Assembly: GCA_946563605.1 (NCBI GenBank)
Contig: CAMNVW010000003.1
Location: forward strand, 1-37,318
Direction of reading: 5' to 3'
DNA from: an uncultured Clostridia bacterium
GTDB lineage: Bacteria > Bacillota > Clostridia > Oscillospirales > Ruminococcaceae
DNA length: 37,318 nucleotides
Shown here in pieces: positions 7,461-15,378 of this stretch. How positions within the stretch are numbered: the stretch's first letter is position 1; each line of letters begins with the position of its first letter. Under the pieces are notes generated by a model that was given only the letters and a program-made list of their open reading frames with translations, had not been told where the DNA came from and did no database searches. Made by a program: the position numbers and the translations under genes.

Positions 7461-8060
7461 TTATTCTGCATCGTCAGAATAGATTTCCCGCACATACACC
7501 TTTTCTTCCCACTTCACAAGCTCTTCTTCCTTCGTCTGCGGCAAAAGCGCCGGCTGTTCTTCCAGCAAATCAATCATCCGGCAGTCCCGTCTGCGCGCGT
7601 AGTTGACCGTCTGCGCTGTTCCGCTGCGCACCTGATGCTCCAGATAAAACGCGCAAACACAGCTGTGTTCCACCATATAATAGTTGCGCTTTTTCATGCA
7701 GTCGGACGTATACTGCGAACACAACACCTGCACATCGTCGGCGTGCTCTTTAATCTGTTCATAAAGCTGCTGCTCCCTGCGCGTCCATTGTTTTGCCTGC
7801 TCGGGGTAGGGCAGCGCCAGATACAGCCGTATCTGCGGAAAATAGACCTTCATCTCCAGCACCGTCATTGCCGCCAGCGTATCAAAGCCTCTCGCGCCGC
7901 CGGCATAGAAGATGGTGATGTCCTCCTGCACCAGCGAGGCGATGGTCTTGCGCAGGTTCTGCCGAATCTGCTCCAATTTTTCAAATTCACGGGGCAGCTG
8001 ACGATGACCTGTCAGACAGCAGCTATGCCATCTTGCCTGATTCGTAAATTGATTTTCCAT
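7461..8060 (-). CDS. SLOG-fold family protein (DUF1273/YpsA-like)
   Basis: A cytoplasmic protein of about 199 aa with the features of the SLOG/DUF1273 group, a Rossmann-like fold related to DprA and LOG nucleotide-binding proteins. Seen are CCLTGHRQLP near the start, FYAGGARGFDTLAAMTVLEM as the glycine-rich loop, and LYLALPYPEQAKQW. Function is not settled for this family; nucleotide or nucleotide-derivative binding is expected. I start at ATG 8060 rather than the in-frame ATG at 8078, because GGAGGGGG lies 9 nt before 8060 and overlaps the end of the glycosylase gene. The upstream stop is 5 nt away, so translation is coupled. Confidence 0.82.
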   Translation of the reverse strand: MENQFTNQARWHSCCLTGHRQLPREFEKLEQIRQNLRKTIASLVQEDITIFYAGGARGFDTLAAMTVLEMKVYFPQIRLYLALPYPEQAKQWTRREQQLYEQIKEHADDVQVLCSQYTSDCMKKRNYYMVEHSCVCAFYLEHQVRSGTAQTVNYARRRDCRMIDLLEEQPALLPQTKEEELVKWEEKVYVREIYSDDAE

Positions 8061-8065
8061 CCTCT

Positions 8066-8695
8066 TTACCCCCTCCATTTAACCGACAGATACGCGCTTT
8101 TCGTATCCACAAAACGGTACAAGAAGTCCTTCGCTTCTTGGGCGTAATCAATGTTGATGCGCTTCGTCGCCGCGATCTGCTCGTCCGGCACGGCAATCCC
8201 CTCGCACAGATACAGTTCCTCTCCGGTAAGAAGTTTGCCGTTTTCCTTTCGCGTAATCCCCATTGCATCGCACAGCCTGCCTGGACCTGCAAGCAGGCTT
8301 TTTTTGTTTAAACTTTTGATGTTCTTTTTCATCTGCCGCAGCTGCATCATCTGCTCAATGCCCTCCACCGGCTGTGCCGCGCGTATGAGCACCGCTTCGG
8401 GAACTCCTTCCTCCCTTGTGGTGATATTCAAGCAGTGGTACATCCCATAAATAAGATAGACATACGCCCTGCCGCCTGATTCAAACATGACCTCGGTACG
8501 CTCCGATTTCCCCTTATAGGCATGACACGCCTTATCCGAAAATCCGGTGTACGCTTCGGTTTCGCAGATGATTGCGGACAGCCGCTGTCCATCCTTTTCA
8601 TGGACAAGCAGCTTGCCGATGAGCTGGCGCGCCACGGCTACGGTATCCTGAAGATAAAACTGCGGTGGGAGCTTTTGAAAAGAAACCTGCTGCAT
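8066..8695 (-). CDS. mpg: DNA-3-methyladenine glycosylase (AAG/Mpg family)
   Basis: A 209-aa base-excision repair enzyme that removes alkylated purines such as 3-methyladenine and hypoxanthine. Family motifs are VARQLIGKLLVH near the N-terminus, AIICETEAYTGFSDKACHAYKG with the catalytic glutamate, GRAYVYLIYGMYHCLNI, EAVLIRAAQPVEG and LLAGPGRLCDAMGI. The length is normal for the bacterial form. The start is ATG 8695, because AAGGAG lies 5 nt before it. The in-frame upstream extension overlaps the pseudouridine synthase gene and carries no motif. It starts 2 nt after the upstream stop and is the middle gene of a coupled three-gene operon. Confidence 0.93.
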   Translation of the reverse strand: MQQVSFQKLPPQFYLQDTVAVARQLIGKLLVHEKDGQRLSAIICETEAYTGFSDKACHAYKGKSERTEVMFESGGRAYVYLIYGMYHCLNITTREEGVPEAVLIRAAQPVEGIEQMMQLRQMKKNIKSLNKKSLLAGPGRLCDAMGITRKENGKLLTGEELYLCEGIAVPDEQIAATKRINIDYAQEAKDFLYRFVDTKSAYLSVKWRG

Positions 8696-8697
8696 TT

Positions 8698-9450
8698 TTA
8701 CTCCTTTTCCTCTGTGGAAGATGGCATCTCCCTGCATTTCACAAGTGCAATTTCCTCTTTGCTGAGTTTGCGGCACTGTCCCTGCGCAAGATTCGGGTCT
8801 AAATCCAGTTTTCCCATTTTGACGCGCTTTAATTCCAGCACCTTTAATCCATAGGCGCCGAACATCCGTTTAATTTGGTGGTACATTCCCTCCCGCAGGA
8901 TGACTTCACCCCAATCACCCTGCGGTTCGGAGGAAATCTTTTTCAGCGATGCCGGCAGGGTCAAATCTTCTCCAATGACAACGCCCTTCTCAAAGCCCTT
9001 TTCCATCTCCTCGGTGATGGTTCCGTTGACCAACGCGTGATACGTTTTACTGATATGCTTTTTCGGGGACAGGATATCATGGGCAAAATCGCCGTCATCG
9101 GTAATCAGCACAAAGCCGGTGGTATCCTTGTCCAATCTGCCCGCCGGAAACAAACCCTTGCGCCACAACTCTTTCGGCACCAAGTCCACCACCGTCGGCA
9201 GATTTTTATCCTCCGTTGCGCTGACAACCCCCTTGGGTTTATGGAGCATCAGATAAATATGCTGTTCGAGCGAGATTTCCTTTCCCTGCACCGCAACAAG
9301 ATCGTTGTCCATATCGACGCCGAAGTCCGCGTTTTTGACGACCTGCCCGTTGACGGTGACTGCCCCTTTGCGAATCAATATTTTTACATCGCTGCGGGAC
9401 AGCGCGCCCTGCATGGCGATGATTTTATCAAGACGTTGTTTTTTTGCCAT
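8698..9450 (-). CDS. rRNA pseudouridine synthase, RsuA/RluB family
   Basis: A 250-aa enzyme that converts a uridine of ribosomal RNA to pseudouridine. Residues 4-50 form an S4 RNA-binding domain (RLDKIIAMQGALSRSDVKIL, then KGAVTVNGQVV). The catalytic domain carries LFPAGRLDKDTTGFVLITDDGD with the active-site aspartate in GRLDKDT, and GMYHQIKRMFGAYGLKVLEL near the end. The family uses either 16S U516 (RsuA) or 23S sites (RluB/RluE); I cannot decide which. It is the first gene of the operon with the glycosylase and SLOG genes. GGAG lies 8 nt before the ATG, and a possible TACAAT -10 is present on the minus strand near 9510. Confidence 0.92.
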   Translation of the reverse strand: MAKKQRLDKIIAMQGALSRSDVKILIRKGAVTVNGQVVKNADFGVDMDNDLVAVQGKEISLEQHIYLMLHKPKGVVSATEDKNLPTVVDLVPKELWRKGLFPAGRLDKDTTGFVLITDDGDFAHDILSPKKHISKTYHALVNGTITEEMEKGFEKGVVIGEDLTLPASLKKISSEPQGDWGEVILREGMYHQIKRMFGAYGLKVLELKRVKMGKLDLDPNLAQGQCRKLSKEEIALVKCREMPSSTEEKE

Positions 9451-9629
9451 TTCTTTTTCTCCAACCCTTTTTTCAAATCATGATTTTTCTTTTGACGGTG
9501 TCACTATGATTGTACCACAAGAGAGGAAAAAGGAAAAGTGAATAAAACAATCCTCAACCGCACAAAACAGCTATACTGTTCATTTTTGAAAATCATACGC
9601 CGCTTCTTTGCTTTCCCAACGTAATTATG

Positions 9630-9692
9630 AACTATATAGGCATTAAATAGCCTATATAGTTTGTTTTATTATATCAAATTTGCCTATACAAT
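9630..9692. promoter_or_regulatory. operator-like palindrome and half-site before the XRE gene
   Basis: The arms 9630-9641 (AACTATATAGGC) and 9650-9661 are perfectly complementary over 12 bp with an 8-bp AT spacer. A third half-site, GCCTATACAATT (9682-9693), overlaps a possible TACAAT -10 (9687-9692). This fits autoregulation by the XRE protein encoded 30 bp downstream. Confidence 0.7.
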
Positions 9693-9723
9693 TCAAGTAC
9701 AAATAAAGTAAACAGGTGATTTT

Positions 9724-10065
9724 TTGATAGATTATTATAGAATCGGGCAACAAATACGAAAATACAGGAAAGCTCACGGTTTCTCCCAGGAAGAACTGGC
9801 TGAAAAAATCGGCATTTCCGTCACCCACATGAGTCATATTGAAACCGGCAACACAAAACTCAGCCTGCCTGTCCTTGTGGATATTGCGCACGCGCTGGAA
9901 GTGCGGACCGACGACTTGTTAAACGAAGCCCCTCCTGAGCGGCAAATAACCTTTGAAGAGCTGGCTGCAACCTTAGAAAACTGCACCACCCAACAAATTC
10001 GTATTATCAATGAAATCGCGAAAGCCACTAAGATTGCGCTGGAAAAGTATTCCGACGTTGAATAG
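9724..10065 (+). CDS. XRE-family transcriptional regulator
   Basis: A 113-aa protein. Residues 5-60 form a complete HTH_3 domain (IGQQIRKYRKAHGFSQEELA, then IGISVTHMSHIETGNTKLSL), with the recognition helix around SVTHMSHIE. The C-terminal 45 residues are helical (FEELAATLENC, INEIAKATKIALEKY) and probably mediate dimers. The start is TTG, chosen because AGGTGA precedes it and the HTH begins a few residues in. It stands alone between an operator-like palindrome and the terminator at 10107. I see no obvious partner gene, so the palindrome is the most likely target. Confidence 0.88.
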   Translation: MIDYYRIGQQIRKYRKAHGFSQEELAEKIGISVTHMSHIETGNTKLSLPVLVDIAHALEVRTDDLLNEAPPERQITFEELAATLENCTTQQIRIINEIAKATKIALEKYSDVE

Positions 10066-10106
10066 CGCAGCCGTAGTGTGTGGAGCTATCCCAAAAATGA
10101 ATCTAT

Positions 10107-10148
10107 AAAAAACGGCTGTGCAATTCAATGACGCACAGCCGTTTTTCT
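10107..10148. terminator. bidirectional terminator between the XRE gene and clpB
   Basis: The stem ACGGCTGTGC/GCACAGCCGT is flanked by A on the left and T on the right, so it serves the converging XRE and clpB transcripts. Confidence 0.88.
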
Positions 10149-10159
10149 GTTTCTATTTT

Positions 10160-12772
10160 TTAGCGGATGACCAGTTCGCCGTTTTCGGCATCAATCACCA
10201 CTTTACACAGTCCTTCGTCTTTATCCGACTGACCGATTTCTCCAGCGATGATCTTTCTGCCAAGCATCGTTTCAATATGGCTTTGGATAAACCGTTTGAG
10301 CGGACGCGCGCCATAAATCGGGTCGTAGGCGTTGTCGATGATATACTGTTTTGCAGCGTCGGTCAATTCGAGCTCGATCTGTTTTGCCATCAGACGTTTT
10401 CTCAAATCCTTCATCTGCAAATCAATGATACCGCCGATATTCTCCCTTGTAAGCGGTTTATAGAACACGATTTCATCCAGACGGTTGAGGAACTCCGGTC
10501 GGAAGCTGCTCTTGAGCAGTGCGTTGACCTGATTCTTTGCTTCCTCGCTGATATCGCCGTCCGGTGTGATGCCCTCAAGAATATAGCTGGAACCTAAGTT
10601 CGAGGTCAAAATGATGATGGTGTTCTTAAAATCGACCGTTCTGCCCTGCGAGTCGGTGATTCGTCCATCATCCAACACCTGAAGCAGGACATTGAATACA
10701 TCGGGATGCGCTTTTTCCACCTCATCGAACAGTACGACGGAATATGGACGGCGGCGCACCGCTTCGGTCAGCTGACCGCCTTCCTCATAGCCGACATATC
10801 CTGGAGGCGCACCGATCAGACGGGACACCGAGTATTTCTCCATATATTCGCTCATGTCGATACGAACCATATTGTTTTCGTCATCGAACAACGTCTTTGC
10901 AAGCGTCTTTGCAAGCTGTGTCTTACCGACACCGGTTGGACCTAAGAACAAGAACGAGCCAATCGGTCTGTTCGGGTCGGAAATGCCTGCTCTGGAACGC
11001 AGGATTGCTTCACTGACAAGGCGCACCGCTTCATCCTGACCAACCACGTTTTCATGCAGGATGTCCTCCATGTGCAGCAGCTTCTCCCGTTCTCCCTCCA
11101 TGATTTTGGAAACCGGAATGCCTGTCCACTTGCCGACAACCTTGGCAATCTCCTCTTCGGTCACTTTATCCCGCACAAGGCTGGACTGCTGCGCTTCCTC
11201 CGCGAGCTTTTCTTCCTTTTCCAGATCCGCTTTGAGCTGCGGCATCTTGCCGTATTTTAATTCTGCCGCTTTGTTGAGGTCATATTCCCTCTCGGCGCGT
11301 TCGATTTCTCCGCCTGTGCGTTCGATTTCCTCACGCAGCTTCTGAACCTTGGTGATTGCCGTCTTTTCGTTGTCCCACTGTGCCTTCATGGAATTAAATT
11401 TTTCGCGCAGCTGGGCAAGTTCTTTGGTAACTGTGTCCAGACGCTCTTTCGAGAGCTTGTCCTCCTCTTTTTTGAGCGCTGCCTGTGCGATTTCCTGCTG
11501 AATGATCTTGCGGTTGAGTTCATCCATCTCGATTGGCATGGAATCCATCTCGGTGCGGATCATCGCACACGCTTCATCCACAAGGTCAATCGCTTTATCC
11601 GGCAGGAAACGGTCGGAGATATAACGGTCGGACAAGGTTGCCGCCGCAAGCAGCGCCGCATCCTGAATCTTAACGCCGTGGTACACCTCATAACGTTCTT
11701 TTAAACCTCTCAAAATGGAGATGGTATCTTCGACGGTCGGTTCCGCTACAATAACCGGCTGGAATCGTCTTTCGAGCGCCGCATCCTTTTCGATATATTT
11801 GCGGTATTCGTCCAAGGTAGTCGCACCGATACAATGCAGCTCGCCTCGCGCAAGCATTGGTTTGAGAAGATTGCCGGCATCCATCGAGCCTTCGGTCTTG
11901 CCGGCGCCTACGATGGTGTGCAGTTCATCAATAAAGAGGATGATCTTGCCCTCGCTCTTTTTGATTTCACTTAACACCGCTTTGAGTCTTTCCTCAAATT
12001 CACCGCGGAATTTTGCGCCTGCAATCAGCGCGCCCATATCCAGTGAGAAGATGGTTTTATCCTTTAAGCTTGCCGGAACATCTCCGCGCACGATACGCAG
12101 CGCCAATCCCTCCGCGATGGCAGTTTTGCCGACGCCAGGCTCACCGATGAGCACCGGATTGTTTTTGGTCTTTCGGGAAAGAATCATAATGACATTGCGG
12201 ATCTCCGAATCTCTGCCGATGACCGGATCAAGCTTTTTATTTCTTGCCGCTTCCACCAGATCCTGACCGTATTTTTTCAGCACATCATAGGTGCTTTCCG
12301 GCGAATCGCTGGTGACGCGGGTGTTCCCTCTGACCTGCTGGAGAACCTGCAAAAAGCTGTTCTTTTGAATATCAAACAGCTTGAAGATTTCTTTCAGATG
12401 CTGGTTTGGATTTTCAAGCAAAGAAATCATCAGATGCTCGACCGAAACATATTCGTCCTTCATCGAGTCGGCAATATTCTCCGCCTTGGCTAAAACGACA
12501 TCGACATCCTGTGCAATATAAATCTTACCTGCTTCTCTGCCGGAGCCGGTCACGCCGGGCATCTTGTCAATTTCCTGTTTGACCGCCTGTGCGACTGCCT
12601 GCGGGTCCTTATCCATCTTTTTCAGCAGCTGGGCAATCAGGCTTTCGTCCAGCGTCAACAGTGCATACAGCAGGTGCTCCTGTTCAATCTGCATATTGTT
12701 GTTTTCCAGCGCGAGATTGTTTGCCATCTGTACGGCTTCCAAAGATTTTTGCGTAAATTTTTGTGCATTCAT
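10160..12772 (-). CDS. clpB: ATP-dependent disaggregase ClpB
   Basis: An 870-aa Hsp100 chaperone that pulls proteins out of aggregates together with DnaK. Domains in order: N-terminal repeat domain (1-145, FTQKSLEAVQMANNLA, EQEHLLYALL), first AAA+ domain with GEPGVGKTAIAEGLA, the long coiled-coil middle domain (about 400-520, KEEDKLSKERLDTVTKELAQ), and second AAA+ domain with GPTGVGKTQLAKTLAK. The middle domain separates it from ClpA and ClpC. The start is ATG 12772, because AAAGG is 10 nt upstream. The in-frame GTG at 12781 sits too close to that site. A gene for a ribbon-helix-helix-like protein lies 55 nt upstream, and both probably use the promoter at 13514. I find no CIRCE element or clear CtsR box. 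Confidence 0.97.
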   Translation of the reverse strand: MNAQKFTQKSLEAVQMANNLALENNNMQIEQEHLLYALLTLDESLIAQLLKKMDKDPQAVAQAVKQEIDKMPGVTGSGREAGKIYIAQDVDVVLAKAENIADSMKDEYVSVEHLMISLLENPNQHLKEIFKLFDIQKNSFLQVLQQVRGNTRVTSDSPESTYDVLKKYGQDLVEAARNKKLDPVIGRDSEIRNVIMILSRKTKNNPVLIGEPGVGKTAIAEGLALRIVRGDVPASLKDKTIFSLDMGALIAGAKFRGEFEERLKAVLSEIKKSEGKIILFIDELHTIVGAGKTEGSMDAGNLLKPMLARGELHCIGATTLDEYRKYIEKDAALERRFQPVIVAEPTVEDTISILRGLKERYEVYHGVKIQDAALLAAATLSDRYISDRFLPDKAIDLVDEACAMIRTEMDSMPIEMDELNRKIIQQEIAQAALKKEEDKLSKERLDTVTKELAQLREKFNSMKAQWDNEKTAITKVQKLREEIERTGGEIERAEREYDLNKAAELKYGKMPQLKADLEKEEKLAEEAQQSSLVRDKVTEEEIAKVVGKWTGIPVSKIMEGEREKLLHMEDILHENVVGQDEAVRLVSEAILRSRAGISDPNRPIGSFLFLGPTGVGKTQLAKTLAKTLFDDENNMVRIDMSEYMEKYSVSRLIGAPPGYVGYEEGGQLTEAVRRRPYSVVLFDEVEKAHPDVFNVLLQVLDDGRITDSQGRTVDFKNTIIILTSNLGSSYILEGITPDGDISEEAKNQVNALLKSSFRPEFLNRLDEIVFYKPLTRENIGGIIDLQMKDLRKRLMAKQIELELTDAAKQYIIDNAYDPIYGARPLKRFIQSHIETMLGRKIIAGEIGQSDKDEGLCKVVIDAENGELVIR

Positions 12773-12827
12773 TCTCTTCACACCTTTCCTTCCAGGTTCT
12801 ATTCCTATTTCTTTTTGAAGATTTTAC

Positions 12828-13484
12828 TTAACAGATAATCGGCGTCTCTTTGAGATATTCCAAATAGAGACCCTCGATGATGTCCTCCCATTGGCTGACC
12901 TCCTGACCGATACAGGCTTTGAGAGCGCGGTCAATCATCTGGATATACGCCGCGATCGCACTGCCGATCTCATGATCCCTGCTGTTCTTGTTGAGCAGCG
13001 AAAAATTGCGGATCAATTTTCCCTGTCCCACCTGATACTGCGTCACTAGCCGCGGATACAAGCGGTGAATATATTTTTGCTCAATTTTGCAAAACTGATA
13101 AAAGAACGCATCCAGCAATTCAATCAGTGCGCCGGACTGGGTGCGCGTCATAATTTTCAGCTGTGCGATTTTCTCCTCGCTGCCTTGCGCAAGCTCTACG
13201 GTATATTTAATGGTAGGATTATATTTTACCCGAAGCGGACTGCGGATACTCAAAATGCCGTTGGCGCTGCGGCTGAGCACCTGAAACGGCTCAAAGCCAT
13301 TGATGACCGACTCCAACGAATCAAAGATGTCCTTCCTGCGCTTTTCCGGCGTGATGAACGAAACATATTCCGCCAGAATCTGATTGATCAAATTGGAACG
13401 GCTGCTGCCCAATGTATACGCCGCGCGGTCTACTGCCGCCACAACATCATCGCTGAGCACCAGACTGTAAACACTTTTACTCAT
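12828..13484 (-). CDS. hypothetical protein with ribbon-helix-helix-like N-terminus
   Basis: A 218-aa protein. Residues 2-45 resemble a CopG/MetJ-type ribbon-helix-helix DNA-binding unit: a short strand KSVYSLVLSDDVVAAVDRAA, then a turn and second helix SSRSNLINQILAEYV. The remaining 170 aa are conserved-looking but match no family I know (YNPTIKYTVELAQGSEEKIA, ALIELLDAFFYQFCKIEQKY). I start at ATG 13484; an in-frame GTG at 13496 with AGGAAG just before it is an alternative that adds four residues. It is the first gene after a consensus promoter and is followed by clpB. It could regulate clpB or respond to the same stress, but that is inference from position. Confidence 0.75.
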   Translation of the reverse strand: MSKSVYSLVLSDDVVAAVDRAAYTLGSSRSNLINQILAEYVSFITPEKRRKDIFDSLESVINGFEPFQVLSRSANGILSIRSPLRVKYNPTIKYTVELAQGSEEKIAQLKIMTRTQSGALIELLDAFFYQFCKIEQKYIHRLYPRLVTQYQVGQGKLIRNFSLLNKNSRDHEIGSAIAAYIQMIDRALKACIGQEVSQWEDIIEGLYLEYLKETPIIC

Positions 13485-13513
13485 CTTCTTCCACACTTTC
13501 TTCCTTTTTCATC

Positions 13514-13542
13514 ATTGTACGACATATTATTAAATTTGTCAA
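13514..13542 (-). promoter_or_regulatory. sigma-A promoter of the RHH-clpB unit
   Basis: On the minus strand, a perfect TTGACA (13537-13542) is followed after 17 bp by TACAAT (13514-13519). It stands about 30 nt upstream of the RHH-like gene. Confidence 0.85.
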
Positions 13543-13720
13543 CCGCATTATATAATATTATCTGCAAATTTACAGTTTATATACAAATCTCCTCGCCGCG
13601 TGTGTACAAGATTTTCACCTTTCCGCACGATACAATTTATCAAATGTATGTTAAAATAAAGGGCAGACGGACAAAACGCCTACCCATATCAACGATTATC
13701 TTATGAAGGAGTGTACACAT

Positions 13721-14908
13721 ATGCAACCTATTATCAGCGCTGACAACACCTGGGCATTATGGGCTTTTCTGATCGGTGATGCAGCACTTTCAATCTGGCT
13801 GGAACAAAAATACAAATGGGCTTCCAAAGTGACCGGCTGTGTCCTTGCACTCATTGGAATGATGGCTCTTTCCAATCTCGGCATCATCCCAACCGAATCC
13901 CCTGTTTATGACAGCGTGTGGTCTTATGTCGTCCCATTGGCAATTCCACTGCTACTGTTTCCATGCAACATCAAGAAAATCGGCAGGGAAAGCGGCAAGC
14001 TGCTCATCATCTATTTAATCAGCTCTGCCGGTACGGTGATTGGCGCGCTGACCGGATTCTTTGCACTGCATAAATTCATCCCGGACGCGAATATCGTCGC
14101 TGCGATGTTTACCGGAACCTACACCGGCGGTTCGGTCAACTTTGTCGCAATGGCGGACACCTTCAACGCCTCCGCACAGTTAAGCTCGCAGGCAGTTGTT
14201 GCGGACAACCTGTTGATGGCGCTGTACTTCTTTATTTTGATTGCAATGCCTTCCATCAACTTTTTCCGCAGAAATTATAAACATCCGCTGGTCGATGAGG
14301 TAGAAGCAGGACTGGGAAGCGGCGCGAAAAATTACTGGCGACCAAAACCGATTTCCCTGATGAACATTGCGTTTTGCTTTGCTTCTTCCACCATCATCGT
14401 CGCTGTTTCCACCATGCTCGCAGATTTCTTTGCAGGTTTATTCCCGGGCGACGGCATTTCCTTTATTCTCAACCAGCTGCTCGGCAACAAATACCTCATC
14501 ATGACCACCATTACGATGCTTTGCGCCACCTATCTGCCAAAGCTTTTCAACAACGCTCCGGGCGCGAATGAAATCGGCACCTTCCTCATTTACATTTTCT
14601 TTGCGGTCATCGGCGCACCGGCTTCGATTTCCAGCATCATTATGCAGGCTCCGCTGCTGTTGGTGTACGCGCTGATTATCATTGGCTGCAATATGCTGAT
14701 CACGCTGATCTTCGGAAAGCTGCTTCATTTCAGCTTGGAGGAAATCATCCTTGCCTCCAACGCAAACATCGGCGGCCCTACCACCGGTGCTGCGATGGCA
14801 ATTTCCAAAGGCTGGAATAAGCTGGTCGGTCCTGTCATGCTGATTGGTACACTCGGTTATATCCTCGGCAACTACTACGGCATCTTGCTCGGCAACCTGT
14901 TAAAATAG
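13721..14908 (+). CDS. DUF819 family membrane protein
   Basis: A 395-aa polytopic membrane protein of the DUF819 (YjcL-like) family, thought to be transport-related but with no established substrate. About eleven hydrophobic segments are visible. Family-like stretches are VPLAIPLLLFPCNIKKIGRE, MFTGTYTGGSVNFVAMADTF and ILASNANIGGPTTGAAMAIS. The two GG-containing loops lie in equivalent places in the two halves and resemble the paired re-entrant loops of carboxylate transporters. The start is ATG 13721 with AAGGAG 9 nt upstream. The in-frame ATG at 13703 would place that site inside the gene. It is a single gene ended by the terminator at 14918. Confidence 0.9.
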   Translation: MQPIISADNTWALWAFLIGDAALSIWLEQKYKWASKVTGCVLALIGMMALSNLGIIPTESPVYDSVWSYVVPLAIPLLLFPCNIKKIGRESGKLLIIYLISSAGTVIGALTGFFALHKFIPDANIVAAMFTGTYTGGSVNFVAMADTFNASAQLSSQAVVADNLLMALYFFILIAMPSINFFRRNYKHPLVDEVEAGLGSGAKNYWRPKPISLMNIAFCFASSTIIVAVSTMLADFFAGLFPGDGISFILNQLLGNKYLIMTTITMLCATYLPKLFNNAPGANEIGTFLIYIFFAVIGAPASISSIIMQAPLLLVYALIIIGCNMLITLIFGKLLHFSLEEIILASNANIGGPTTGAAMAISKGWNKLVGPVMLIGTLGYILGNYYGILLGNLLK

Positions 14909-14917
14909 GCATAATGT

Positions 14918-14957
14918 AAAAAAGAGGGCAAAGGAATATCCTTTGCCCTCTTTTTAA
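14918..14957 (+). terminator. terminator of the DUF819 gene
   Basis: The stem AGAGGGCAAAGGA with its complement, an ATAT loop and flanking A and T runs lies 10 nt after the stop codon. It could work on both strands. Confidence 0.9.
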
Positions 14958-14960
14958 TTT

Positions 14961-15041
14961 AGAAAGTTTTCGCCAGCCTTTTACAAAAGGCTGCGGATTC
15001 CAAAGGCAGCGCCTTTGGTAGGGTTTGGGACAACGTCCCAA
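14961..15041 (+). repeat. modular hairpin repeat, copy R1
   Basis: It begins AAAGTTTTCGC and is followed by three hairpins: CAGCCTTTT/AAAAGGCTG, then CCAAAGGC/GCCTTTGG, then a copy-specific stem TTGGGAC/GTCCCAA (15025-15041). The same order occurs in R2 and R4 with a different third stem. It lies downstream of the DUF819 gene in sense orientation. The gap 14958-15374 holds no gene, only R1, the cloverleaf-like fold and R5. Confidence 0.85.
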
Positions 15042-15094
15042 CAATAAAATAATAAAATAGAAATCGTTAGGGGCAGGATGCTGTTTCGATGTTG

Positions 15095-15182
15095 TGGTAC
15101 GGGAGTACCGTTTCACGAAGTGAAACCTGCTTTCCGTTATAAGCAAGCTGCCTGCATCCGCAGGCAGGGTACTTCCGCACCA
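15095..15182. other. cloverleaf-like structured element, possible RNA
   Basis: An outer 15-bp stem pairs 15095-15109 with 15168-15182 (one mismatch, one G-T pair). Inside it, three consecutive hairpins fill almost all the space: GTTTCAC/GTGAAAC (15110-15126), TGCTT/AAGCA (15128-15145) and CTGCCTGC/GCAGGCAG (15148-15167). The result is a compact four-way junction of 88 nt. It does not carry tRNA consensus sequences. It lies between R1 and R5 in a gene-free gap; the strand of any transcript is unknown. Confidence 0.65.
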
Positions 15183-15320
15183 TAGCGCTGATTTTACATA
15201 GTGCCCCAAACGATTTTTATTTTTATATTATTTTTGTTTTTGGCATTTCGCACGTTATGATAAACACTGAAAACAATGCAAAGCCAATTTTATCTTAAAA
15301 GCAAAAGTGTGACCTTGCGA

Positions 15321-15378
15321 CCAAGGGCTTTGCCCTTTGGAAACCCACAACTTTTGAAAAAGTTGACAAAACTTTTAT
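15321..15378 (-). repeat. modular hairpin repeat, copy R5
   Basis: On the minus strand it reads AAAAGTTTTGTC and then a stem CAACTTTT/AAAAGTTG (15348-15365), replacing the CAGCC/GGCTG stem of R1 with pairing kept. A second stem, CCAAGGGC with GCCCTTTGG, has one bulge. The GNAT stop codon lies inside its outer end. Beyond it, 15305-15320 matches the flank of the larE-side copy R3 (AAAGTGTGACCTTGCGACC). Confidence 0.8.

Noticed and set aside
12773..13560. CIRCE or CtsR control of clpB
   Set aside because: I looked for the TTAGCACTC inverted repeat and the tandem GGTCAAA site upstream of clpB and of the RHH-like gene. Neither is present in recognisable form.
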